Assembly (NCBI GenBank): GCA_964542055.1
Contig: CAZITB010000067.1
Coordinates: forward strand, 1-15,862
Length of the DNA: 15,862 nt
Origin: CAZITB01 sp964542055
GTDB lineage: Bacteria; Planctomycetota; Phycisphaerae; Sedimentisphaerales; CAMDDF01
Direction: 5' to 3'
Position 1 is the first letter of the stretch. Every line of letters begins with the position of its first letter. The position numbers and the translations under genes were made by a program. The notes under the pieces were generated by a model. The model saw nothing but the letters and a program-made list of their open reading frames with translations, did not search any database and was not told the origin of the DNA. Shown here piece after piece: positions 1-5,946 of this stretch.

Positions 1-441
1 GGGCAATCTGCTGAAATACTAGCTGAGGAGTTTGGGAGTGTTGAAAGTTTAATGAATGCGAGTATGGAGCGTCTGTGCTCAATTGACCAGGTTGGTCCCG
101 TTATGGCGAAAAGTATTTATGATTATTTCCATGATGAAAGAAATATCGGGGTTATTGAAGAATTGCTCGAATGCGGTCTTAAGCCGACTCATCACAAAAC
201 TAAAAAGTCAAGTGCTTTAGAAGGAATGAGTATAGTAGTAACCGGGACGCTTGAGCATTTCAAACGTGATCAGATCAAAGAGGTTATAAAAGAAAACGGG
301 GGCAAAGCTGCTTCAAGCGTTACGAGCAATACAGATATGCTTGTGGCAGGTGAAAACGCGGGCAGTAAATTGGAAAAAGCGAATCAACTGGGGATAAAAG
401 TTATAAACGAATCTGAGTTTATAAAAATGCTTGGAGATTAG
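1..441 (+). CDS. ligA: NAD-dependent DNA ligase LigA, C-terminal part (5' end outside window)
   Basis: The open frame enters the window in frame 1, so the gene is truncated upstream; 146 residues remain of a protein that is usually about 670. The first ~55 visible residues match the end of the helix-hairpin-helix domain of LigA (FGSVESL, then IDQVGPVMAKSI, the second hairpin that grips the DNA backbone). The last ~75 residues form a BRCT domain (SIVVTGTLEHFKR, then the turn ENGGKAASSVT and a TDMLVAGENAGSKLEKA segment). LigA seals nicks in replication and repair using NAD+; the adenylation, OB-fold and zinc domains lie outside the window. ribD begins 5 nt after its stop, so the two are probably co-transcribed. 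Identification is firm from the HhH-BRCT order and motif spacing; activity cannot be judged from this fragment. Confidence 0.93.
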   Translation, partial: GQSAEILAEEFGSVESLMNASMERLCSIDQVGPVMAKSIYDYFHDERNIGVIEELLECGLKPTHHKTKKSSALEGMSIVVTGTLEHFKRDQIKEVIKENGGKAASSVTSNTDMLVAGENAGSKLEKANQLGIKVINESEFIKMLGD

Positions 442-446
442 TTAGT

Positions 447-1571
447 ATGGATGCAAATTTTTCTTCTGATGATATTAAGTATATGCGTATGGCTTTGAAG
501 AGTGCCGCTAAAGGCATCGGCAAGGTAGAACCGAATCCTCCGGTGGGGTGTGTTATTACAAAAGCCAACCAGATAATCGGCAAAGGTCATCATAAAAAGT
601 TTGGACAGGCCCATGCCGAAATTAACGCTTTGGAAGATTGCAAAAACATAGGCGTAAAACCTGCAGGTGCCACCATGTATGTTACTCTCGAACCATGCTG
701 TCATCAGGGGAAAACCGGACCATGTACAGAGGCTATTATAAATGCAGGCATAAAAAAAGTATTTGTGGCCACACTTGACACAAGCGAACATTCCAGCGGG
801 TTCGGAGTGCACAAGCTCAGAGATGCGGGTATTGAGGTTGAAGTTGGCTTATGTGAGGTAGAGGCAAAAATTCTAAATGCCGGCTTTTTAAAACATGCTA
901 AAACAAAAAGGCCGTGGGTTATTTTGAAGTGGGCCCAGTCAATTGATGGTAAACTGGCTTGGGTCAACCAGGAGGAAAATAGATGGATATCAAACGAGAA
1001 ATCACGTCAGGATGTGCACGCAATCAGGAGAGCCTGCCAGGCGATTATGGTAGGTGTAGGCACTGTTATTGCCGACAATCCAATGCTGACTCCTCGTCCT
1101 GCCAAAGGGAAAACGCCTTTGCGCATAGTTCTTGATAATAACTTGAGAATACCTTTGAGCAGTAAGGTGTTAAATACAAAAGCCGATACAATGATAGTTT
1201 GCAGGAAAAGAGCCGAAGATGAAAATCGGGAAAAAGTAGAAAGAATAAGAAATAAAGGTGCTGAAGTTTTAACTGTTCCTGAATTCGAACAAAGCTGCTT
1301 TATCGAAGCTGTGCTGGATGAACTTGGAAGAAGGAATTTTCAAAAAATCCTGGTAGAAGGCGGGGTAAGAGTTTTCAACGAATTTCTAAAACATCAACAG
1401 GCAGACGAGGCGGTTATATATATAGCAGGTATAATTCTTGGGAATTTGGGAACTGCTGATATTCAAAATTCAATGGCTCAGGTAAATCAGCCCTGCAAGT
1501 TATATCACGTTTCTGTAGAAAATTTTGATGATGATGCCAAAATCAGAGGCTTTTTGTACAAGCTGAATTAG
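447..1571 (+). CDS. ribD: RibD, bifunctional pyrimidine deaminase/reductase of riboflavin synthesis
   Basis: RibD carries out the second and third steps of riboflavin synthesis from GTP: deamination of the pyrimidine, then NADPH-dependent reduction of the ribosyl chain, in the cytoplasm. The N-terminal deaminase domain (about residues 8-145) has the HAE motif at 56-58 and the TLEPCCHQGKTGPC motif, giving the zinc ligands H56, C84 and C93 and the proton-shuttling E58. The reductase domain (about 155-374) starts at RPWVILKWAQSIDGK and has the VGVGTVIADNPMLT loop and a late VEGG motif. Length, 374 residues, is normal. The ATG at 447 has GGAG about 10 nt upstream, inside the end of ligA. No other rib gene is in the window, so ribD sits apart from a rib operon here. 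The stop overlaps the stop of the convergent TPR gene by 4 nt. Confidence 0.95.
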   Translation: MDANFSSDDIKYMRMALKSAAKGIGKVEPNPPVGCVITKANQIIGKGHHKKFGQAHAEINALEDCKNIGVKPAGATMYVTLEPCCHQGKTGPCTEAIINAGIKKVFVATLDTSEHSSGFGVHKLRDAGIEVEVGLCEVEAKILNAGFLKHAKTKRPWVILKWAQSIDGKLAWVNQEENRWISNEKSRQDVHAIRRACQAIMVGVGTVIADNPMLTPRPAKGKTPLRIVLDNNLRIPLSSKVLNTKADTMIVCRKRAEDENREKVERIRNKGAEVLTVPEFEQSCFIEAVLDELGRRNFQKILVEGGVRVFNEFLKHQQADEAVIYIAGIILGNLGTADIQNSMAQVNQPCKLYHVSVENFDDDAKIRGFLYKLN

Positions 1572-3163
1572 TCAATAAGCCTGTCGAGCTCTTTTAAAAA
1601 ACCTTCTGGAAGCTCGAACCCTAAGTTTTGAGCTTTTACTGCATATTCCCGTGCCAGCTCGTACTCTTTCAAATTATAGCAGCAGACAGCTAAATTGTAA
1701 CAAGCGGACTTGTTATTTCGTTGCAATCTTAAAGACTGTTTATAATAGCTTACTGCGAGTTTGTATTCCTTCTTTTGAGCATAAGCCAGCCCTGCACCAA
1801 AATATAAATCCGGGTTGTCTCTGTCGATTTCGATAGCCGTTAAAAACAAATCCAACCCTTTTTCGATTTCACCGTTTTTCAAGTATGAATTGCCCAGGTT
1901 TTGCATTGCCGGTGTAAGATTGGGATTGCAGTCTAATGCCGATTTGTAAGATTCAATCTCTTTTGTTTTATCATGCGAACTTTCATACAGCAGCGCCAGA
2001 TCAAAATACACTTCTGCCCAACAGGGTTTTTCCTGTAAAGCTCGTGTAAAATAATCTTCAGCAAGACTTAACTGTCCCATCGACTGATAGATCAAGCCAT
2101 ATTCTCGCCATAGCTCGGGACTGGCTGTATAATTCATAGCTTTATCTATAAAATTTAAAGCTGTGTTATATAACTCTTTTTCTCTGTATGCTCTTGCCAG
2201 TGAAAGATATCCCTGATAAAGTTCCGGGCTGAAGCTGACCGCTTTTTTAAGAGATATGATCGCAAGAGAAGGATTTTGCTGACAAAGATAAACATTTCCA
2301 ATATTCAAATGGATATTTGCATCATTTGGATTTATCCGTAAAGCGCTCTTAAAGCAGTTCATAGCCTTAAAATAGCTGCCCTTTTGCATATAAATACTGC
2401 CTAGATTGTTCAATGATTCGGTAAGAGTAGGGGCAAGCTCAATTGCAGTTTCGAAAATCTCCAAAGCCTTATCTGTCTGTCCTATATTTTGATAACAGTT
2501 TCCTAAATTATTGTAAAAGCATCCAATTGTCTGTTTCTTTGTCAGGTTTTGCATATAAAGGTGATCATGACCATTGGAAGGGACTTTGAATTTTTCAATA
2601 TAATGCTGGTCTGTAGCTAAATTTCCACTTGATGTGGTTTCGATATTGAAACGGTTTACGCCGTCATCATACCGTACAAAAAAATGACCAGGAACGACAA
2701 CGCCATACAAAGGAAGTTCCAGCCTTTCCCCTATAGAAAGATATAGAGCAGATAGAGACAGACAGTAGCCCTGCCGATTTTCTATTACAGAATGCAGGAA
2801 AAGGTCGTCAGGATTATTTGCGTCTTTTACCGCGGTGTAGCCTTTTTGTTCATAAAGATATCTATTGATTTCTTTGACAAGGTTAATCGGGTCTGTCTGG
2901 CCCGATTTTTTAATAGAGTTTTTATAAATCTCATCTGCCATTCTATCGATTTCGAATATGTACTTGCGATGATTTGTATAACTATTCCATTCTCGAGATG
3001 CCAACAGAAGGGCGGTGGCGAGATCAATTTGGCTGTCATCAAGTTTGAGAATTTTATTGATCGATGTAATGTACTGCCCGGATTTGCTGTAATCGAGACT
3101 CGCAGAGGTCAAGCCGACAAGGAAGACCGTCAAGATCATCACATTCAATAGAAGTTTCCCCAT
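1568..3163 (-). CDS. Secreted transglutaminase-like (SirB1-type) protein with about nine TPR repeats
   Basis: The protein opens with a signal-peptide-like segment (MGKLLLNVMILTVFLVGLTS, then ASLD), so it is probably exported. Residues ~45-195 resemble the transglutaminase-like SirB1 N-terminal domain (Transglut_core2): the Cys of NRQGYCLSLSALYL (C134) and the His of VPGHFFVRY (H160) are in the expected places, and FNIETTSSG puts Glu (E175) where an Asp often completes the triad. Residues ~217-515 are about nine consecutive 34-residue TPR units (first NLGNCYQNIGQTDKALEIFE, last NLAVCCYNLKEYELAREYA), which usually form a binding scaffold. It is the last gene of the pyrK-led unit, 7 nt after the DUF167 gene, with AGGTG just before its ATG. 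The substrate is unknown; the domain may bind or process peptides, but that is inference. It ends in a 4-nt overlap with ribD. Confidence 0.8.
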   Translation of the reverse strand: MGKLLLNVMILTVFLVGLTSASLDYSKSGQYITSINKILKLDDSQIDLATALLLASREWNSYTNHRKYIFEIDRMADEIYKNSIKKSGQTDPINLVKEINRYLYEQKGYTAVKDANNPDDLFLHSVIENRQGYCLSLSALYLSIGERLELPLYGVVVPGHFFVRYDDGVNRFNIETTSSGNLATDQHYIEKFKVPSNGHDHLYMQNLTKKQTIGCFYNNLGNCYQNIGQTDKALEIFETAIELAPTLTESLNNLGSIYMQKGSYFKAMNCFKSALRINPNDANIHLNIGNVYLCQQNPSLAIISLKKAVSFSPELYQGYLSLARAYREKELYNTALNFIDKAMNYTASPELWREYGLIYQSMGQLSLAEDYFTRALQEKPCWAEVYFDLALLYESSHDKTKEIESYKSALDCNPNLTPAMQNLGNSYLKNGEIEKGLDLFLTAIEIDRDNPDLYFGAGLAYAQKKEYKLAVSYYKQSLRLQRNNKSACYNLAVCCYNLKEYELAREYAVKAQNLGFELPEGFLKELDRLID

Positions 3164-3170
3164 ATTTCAC

Positions 3171-3443
3171 CTATTGTATTTTTTCTATGAAATCATTGAT
3201 TTCTATATCATTAATTTTTACTTTTTTTACGGGACTGGAAATTCCGGTAACTATTGTTATCTGTCCAGTTTTCAAACTTAATTTTTCAGCTAAGAATTTC
3301 TTCAAGGCACTGTTTGCCTTTCCTTTTTCGGGAACAGCGGCAATTTTTATCTTTAGCATGTCATCAAGGAGACCTTCGATTTTATTCCTGCTGCTATTTG
3401 GAACAATCTTAACTTTCAAGCAAATCGAGCTACCCTGTTGCAC
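3171..3443 (-). CDS. DUF167/YggU family protein
   Basis: A small conserved protein of the UPF0235/YggU family, seen in the motifs VKIVPNSSRNKIEG, LKIKIAAVPEKGKANSAL and ITIVTGISSPVKKVKI, which follow the family order. The molecular function of the family is not well defined. The coordinates use a GTG at 3443, which has only a weak ribosome site. A perfect AGGAGG (3471-3476) lies 6 nt before an in-frame ATT codon (3462-3464), seven codons further upstream; starting there gives 97 residues with an N-terminus (TNQLDIVQQGSSICLKVKIV) closer in length to E. coli YggU (96). ATT is a rare start, so the annotated start is left at GTG, but the ATT is a real alternative. It lies between an unknown 100-residue gene and the TPR gene in the pyrKD unit. 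Confidence 0.87.
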   Translation of the reverse strand: MQQGSSICLKVKIVPNSSRNKIEGLLDDMLKIKIAAVPEKGKANSALKKFLAEKLSLKTGQITIVTGISSPVKKVKINDIEINDFIEKIQ

Positions 3444-3465
3444 TATATCCAGCTGGTTCGTAATT

Positions 3466-3768
3466 TCACGCCTCCTCGCGAATATTGCTGCCGACTGCCG
3501 ACTGGACGTACTTTTCTATCTGTTCCGCCGTTTCAGAAAGTCTATCCAGGTAAAAATCTTCATAATGGCCCGGGATAAATTCACCATTCAAGGCTTTTTT
3601 GAAAATTTTTACGCGTATAAAAACCGGTGTTTGTAGAGTTTTTGTATAATCGGAATTTTTATGTTCGGTAAGTTCTACCCGCCAGTGTTCGCTAATAAAT
3701 ACAAGAGCTCTGCCGGTGAAAACCGCCGCTGGAAAAAAATCGTATAATAATTTCAAACTACTGTTCAT
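3466..3768 (-). CDS. Hypothetical protein, 100 residues
   Basis: I do not recognise this protein. It is a soluble, mixed-composition protein with no signal peptide and no clear membrane segment, although residues 5-25 are fairly hydrophobic (LKLLYDFFPAAVFTGRALVF). Aromatic residues are frequent, and the C-terminal third looks helical and charged (DRLSETAEQIEKYVQ). Support for it being real: it fills the space between pyrD and the DUF167 gene (30 nt after pyrD, 22 nt before the DUF167 GTG), reads in the same direction, has an ATG with a purine-rich GAGAG about 8 nt upstream, and its final codons supply the ribosome site of the next gene. It may be a lineage-specific member of the pyr unit; no function is proposed. 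Confidence 0.68.
   Translation of the reverse strand: MNSSLKLLYDFFPAAVFTGRALVFISEHWRVELTEHKNSDYTKTLQTPVFIRVKIFKKALNGEFIPGHYEDFYLDRLSETAEQIEKYVQSAVGSNIREEA
3471..3476 (-). promoter_or_regulatory. Perfect Shine-Dalgarno AGGAGG before an ATT codon of the DUF167 gene
   Basis: On the minus strand AGGAGG is formed by the last codons (Glu-Glu) of the upstream 100-residue gene. The next in-frame candidate start for the DUF167 gene at a proper distance is ATT at 3464-3462 (6 nt spacing); the GTG at 3443 is 27 nt away. The sequence is seen directly; its use as the start-determining site is inference. Confidence 0.5.
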
Positions 3769-3798
3769 ATTTAGTCTCTCATCGACTATTTAATTGTA

Positions 3799-4725
3799 TC
3801 AAACGTTTTTGAGAGAGCCAATTAAATCTTTGATATTATTTATTGCTTTTTGGCTGCAGTACTTTTTGATCCCCTCAATTATTTGTAAACAGCAATCCGG
3901 CTGGGCAAAAGTAGCAGTTCCCACCGAAACGGCAGTTGCACCTGCAATTAAGAACTCAATTGCATCGCCGGCATTTCTTATCCCGCCCAGACCCAGGATA
4001 GGAATATCTGTGGACTTTGTTACTTCATTATATACCTTATTTACCAGGTAAAGAGCTATGGGTTTGATCGCCGGGCCGCTCAAACCGCCTGTGCGATTTG
4101 CCAGTACCGGTCTTCTTTGTTCGATGTCAATGACCATTGCTGTAAAGGTATTTATCAGGCTAAGTGCGTCGGCACCGCCTTTTAGGGCTGCTTCTGCGGT
4201 CTTAGATATGTCAGTTACTCCGGGAGTAAGCTTTACAATCAAAGGCTTGTTTCCAGCGGCGGATTTGACGTGCGAAGTAATCTGTTTTATCAAATCAGGG
4301 TCTGTCCCGAAGGTAATTCCTCCCTGTTTTACATTAGGACAGCTGATATTCAGTTCAAAACCCGCAATTTCATCGAATTTTGATAGTTTTCCGGTAACCT
4401 GGACATAGTCATCGATTTGCCAGCCGGCAACGTTTACAAAGAAAGGTACATTTTTGCCTCGCATCAGGGGTATTTTTTCGTCGATAAACCTGTCTAAGCC
4501 TATATTAGCCAGCCCAATTGCATTTAGCATGCCCGAATCAGTTTCTACTATTCTGGGTGTAGGATTTCCTTTTCTTGGAAGGGCGGTGATGCTTTTGGTT
4601 ACAAATCCTCCTAATTGCTCGATGTCCATGAAATCATCCAACTCATCGGCGTAACCGCAAGTTCCTGAAGCCGTTAATACAGGGTTTTTAAGCTTGATTC
4701 CGGCAAACTCGATTGAAATATCCAT
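3799..4725 (-). CDS. pyrD: Dihydroorotate dehydrogenase B (NAD+), catalytic subunit PyrD
   Basis: PyrD oxidises dihydroorotate to orotate with FMN, the fourth step of de novo UMP synthesis, in the cytoplasm. The 308 residues form one TIM-barrel domain. The class 1 catalytic cysteine is C129 in NISCPNVKQGG; K44 in FVTKSIT and K165 in IVKLTPG match FMN-contacting lysines; TGGLSGPAIKPIAL and GLGGIRNAGDAIEFLIAGA form the phosphate-binding region at the end of the barrel. Class 1B is assigned because pyrK sits directly upstream: the pyrK stop and pyrD ATG share one base (TAATG), so translation is probably coupled, and GGAGG lies about 10 nt before the ATG. The 1B enzyme passes electrons to NAD+ through PyrK, which suits an anaerobe. 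Length and motifs are normal. Confidence 0.95.
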   Translation of the reverse strand: MDISIEFAGIKLKNPVLTASGTCGYADELDDFMDIEQLGGFVTKSITALPRKGNPTPRIVETDSGMLNAIGLANIGLDRFIDEKIPLMRGKNVPFFVNVAGWQIDDYVQVTGKLSKFDEIAGFELNISCPNVKQGGITFGTDPDLIKQITSHVKSAAGNKPLIVKLTPGVTDISKTAEAALKGGADALSLINTFTAMVIDIEQRRPVLANRTGGLSGPAIKPIALYLVNKVYNEVTKSTDIPILGLGGIRNAGDAIEFLIAGATAVSVGTATFAQPDCCLQIIEGIKKYCSQKAINNIKDLIGSLKNV

Positions 4726-5633
4726 TACCAGCTTACCTCCATGGAATCAAAAATCGGTCCGTCTTTGCAGCAAAGTTTATATATTGTATCGCTTTGGCCC
4801 GGAACTTTGCATTCAACTGCACAGCTTTGACAAAGGCCGATACCGCAAGCCATCATTCGTTCCAGGCTGACCTGGCATTTGAAATCATTTTTATTTGCAT
4901 ATTGAGCTACCGCTCGCATCATTGGTTCGGGGCCGCAGGTGTAAATCATGGTTTTTGACTTGTCTTTTATAAGGCTTGGGAGTTTCTGGTCAAGTAATTC
5001 CGTTACGAAACCCTTGAAACCGGCGCTTCCGTCATCTGTTGCGATGAAAGTTTTGGCACCGAATTTGGCAAATTCTTCAATTTCTGTCACAATTTTCCCT
5101 TTTTCGAGGTGGTCATGGGCATGAAAAAAGGGTAACCCTTTTACCGCTTTGGCACCAATAAAAGCATATACTTGTTTTTCGGGGTGTTTTTCATTTAGGT
5201 ATTGAGCCAGGAACTGCAAAGGAGCCGCTCCCATTCCGCCTGCAACCAGGATGGCGGTTTCTAAATCATCACTAATTGTAAAATTATTACCCAAAGGGCC
5301 AAGAAACCTTACGAAATCGCCTTGTTGTAAAGTGGTCATTTTTTCGGTACCGCTGCCGAGAACACAATAAAGAATATCAACATAAACCTGACCATCTTTG
5401 TTTTTAATGGCTGAAAAGCTGAAAGGTTTTCTCAAAATGGACTGTTTTGGGGGGAATTTCGAGTTTTCAGGGTTTGATAGGTTGTCAATTTTAAGCTGAG
5501 CAAACTGTCCCGGTAAAGCTTTTCCAATTATTTGGGAATGTTCAGGTAAAGCTTTTAAGGTCAAACAATAAAAACAAGGTCCAATAGATATATTTGAGCA
5601 TACCTGGGCTTGAATATCTGCTTTTTTCGCCAT
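4725..5633 (-). CDS. pyrK: Dihydroorotate dehydrogenase B, electron transfer subunit PyrK
   Basis: PyrK is the FAD and [2Fe-2S] partner of class 1B PyrD and carries electrons from FMN to NAD+. The ferredoxin-reductase-like FAD domain (~residues 10-120) has RKPFSFSAI (68-76) and the GSGTEKM loop; the nucleotide-binding domain (~125-245) has LVAGGMGAAPLQ (129-140) and YTCGPEPMM (231-239). The C-terminal cluster domain has C263, C268 and C271 (ACGIGLCQSC) and a fourth ligand just before the conserved DGPIF, most likely C289. At 302 residues it is longer than the ~255-residue Bacillus/Lactococcus proteins; the N-terminus and a loop near 50-66 look extended. The ATG at 5633 has AAGGA about 7 nt upstream. 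It is the first gene of the unit and sits behind a promoter and an intrinsic terminator, so it is probably regulated by attenuation. Confidence 0.93.
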   Translation of the reverse strand: MAKKADIQAQVCSNISIGPCFYCLTLKALPEHSQIIGKALPGQFAQLKIDNLSNPENSKFPPKQSILRKPFSFSAIKNKDGQVYVDILYCVLGSGTEKMTTLQQGDFVRFLGPLGNNFTISDDLETAILVAGGMGAAPLQFLAQYLNEKHPEKQVYAFIGAKAVKGLPFFHAHDHLEKGKIVTEIEEFAKFGAKTFIATDDGSAGFKGFVTELLDQKLPSLIKDKSKTMIYTCGPEPMMRAVAQYANKNDFKCQVSLERMMACGIGLCQSCAVECKVPGQSDTIYKLCCKDGPIFDSMEVSW

Positions 5634-5642
5634 CCTAATCCT

Positions 5643-5765
5643 TCAAACGCTTTTTCTGTATAAAAAAACTTCCGGAATATTCATCCACCGATACTCCGGA
5701 AGTGCGCCACGGCAAAAAGCCGCAAAATGTCTTGAATATGAATGCCGATCGTAAATCGGTTTCAA
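5643..5765 (-). CDS. Possible 40-codon leader peptide of the pyr unit (TTG start)
   Basis: A minus-strand open frame starts at TTG (5765-5763), runs without a stop through both arms and the U-run of the intrinsic terminator, and ends at TGA (5645-5643), 9 nt before the pyrK ATG. The conceptual peptide begins MKPIYDRHSYSRHF and ends EVFLYRKSV. It starts about 12 nt after the predicted transcription start. Weak points: TTG start, only a poor ribosome site (GTGGT), and an open frame of this length is not rare by chance. Strong points: position, overlap with the terminator, and a T5 run about 15 nt before the terminator stem, all reminiscent in outline of the E. coli pyrBI leader. Treat as a candidate. 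Confidence 0.3.
   Translation of the reverse strand: MKPIYDRHSYSRHFAAFCRGALPEYRWMNIPEVFLYRKSV
5662..5703 (-). terminator. Intrinsic terminator in the pyrK leader (candidate attenuator)
   Basis: Read on the minus strand, ACTTCCGGAGTAT (5703-5691) and ATATTCCGGAAGT (5680-5668) form a 13-bp stem with one G-U pair around a 10-nt loop, followed by a run of seven T (5668-5662). This is a textbook Rho-independent terminator for minus-strand transcription. It lies about 75 nt after the predicted pyrK transcription start and about 30 nt before the pyrK ATG, so it must be read through for pyrK expression. No gene ends upstream of it on this strand, which argues for attenuation rather than ordinary termination. 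Confidence 0.82.
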
Positions 5766-5783
5766 ATTACCACTTTATTAGCT

Positions 5784-5811
5784 AGTATAGCCAGAGTTAG
5801 GGCTTTGTCAA
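5784..5811 (-). promoter_or_regulatory. Sigma-70-type promoter of the pyrK-led unit
   Basis: On the minus strand TTGACA (5811-5806, perfect -35) and TATACT (5789-5784, 5 of 6 to the -10 consensus) are separated by 16 bp. The predicted start is near 5777, giving a leader of about 145 nt before pyrK that holds three possible hairpins including the terminator. Confidence 0.78.
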
Positions 5812-5820
5812 TAGAACAGG

Positions 5821-5861
5821 AAGTATTTATTTAAAAATAAATGAAAAATTTGTAAATACTT
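5821..5861. repeat. Long AT-rich inverted repeat between divergent promoters
   Basis: AAGTATTTA (5821-5829) and TAAATACTT (5853-5861) are exact 9-bp inverted arms 23 bp apart. Beyond them GAAC (5814-5817) can pair with GTTC (5862-5865) if three bases bulge. An inner palindrome, ATTTATTT (5825-5832) and AAATAAAT (5835-5842), overlaps the left arm. The element lies just upstream of the pyrK -35 box and upstream of dacB, where a regulator of either gene could bind. Part of the symmetry may reflect high AT content. Confidence 0.5.
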
Positions 5862-5911
5862 GTTCAGCAGAGATTTATGTAAAAGCATTTAAGTTGGGCC
5901 AATTTACTCTC

Positions 5912-5940
5912 TTGAAAATATCTGATGAATATGATAATAG
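5912..5940 (+). promoter_or_regulatory. Possible dacB promoter very close to the start codon
   Basis: TTGAAA (5912-5917, 5 of 6 to the -35 consensus) is followed after 17 bp by TAATAG (5935-5940) or after 15 bp by GATAAT (5933-5938). The dacB ATG is at 5947, so a transcript from here would have almost no leader. There is no Shine-Dalgarno sequence before the ATG, which agrees with leaderless or unusual initiation, but the promoter call itself is weak. Confidence 0.33.
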
Positions 5941-5946
5941 TTTTTC

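Noticed and set aside
438..967. Open frames antisense to ribD
   Set aside because: They lie fully inside a well-conserved gene, have odd composition rich in Cys, Phe and His, and no ribosome site or family resemblance.
2792..3636. Plus-strand open frames opposite the TPR, DUF167 and small unknown genes
   Set aside because: Shadow frames of recognised minus-strand genes, with low-complexity hydrophobic translations.
5634..5820. PyrR-binding leader or a known metabolite riboswitch upstream of pyrK
   Set aside because: I could not match the conserved PyrR anti-antiterminator loop or any riboswitch core that I know; only the terminator and simple hairpins are supported.
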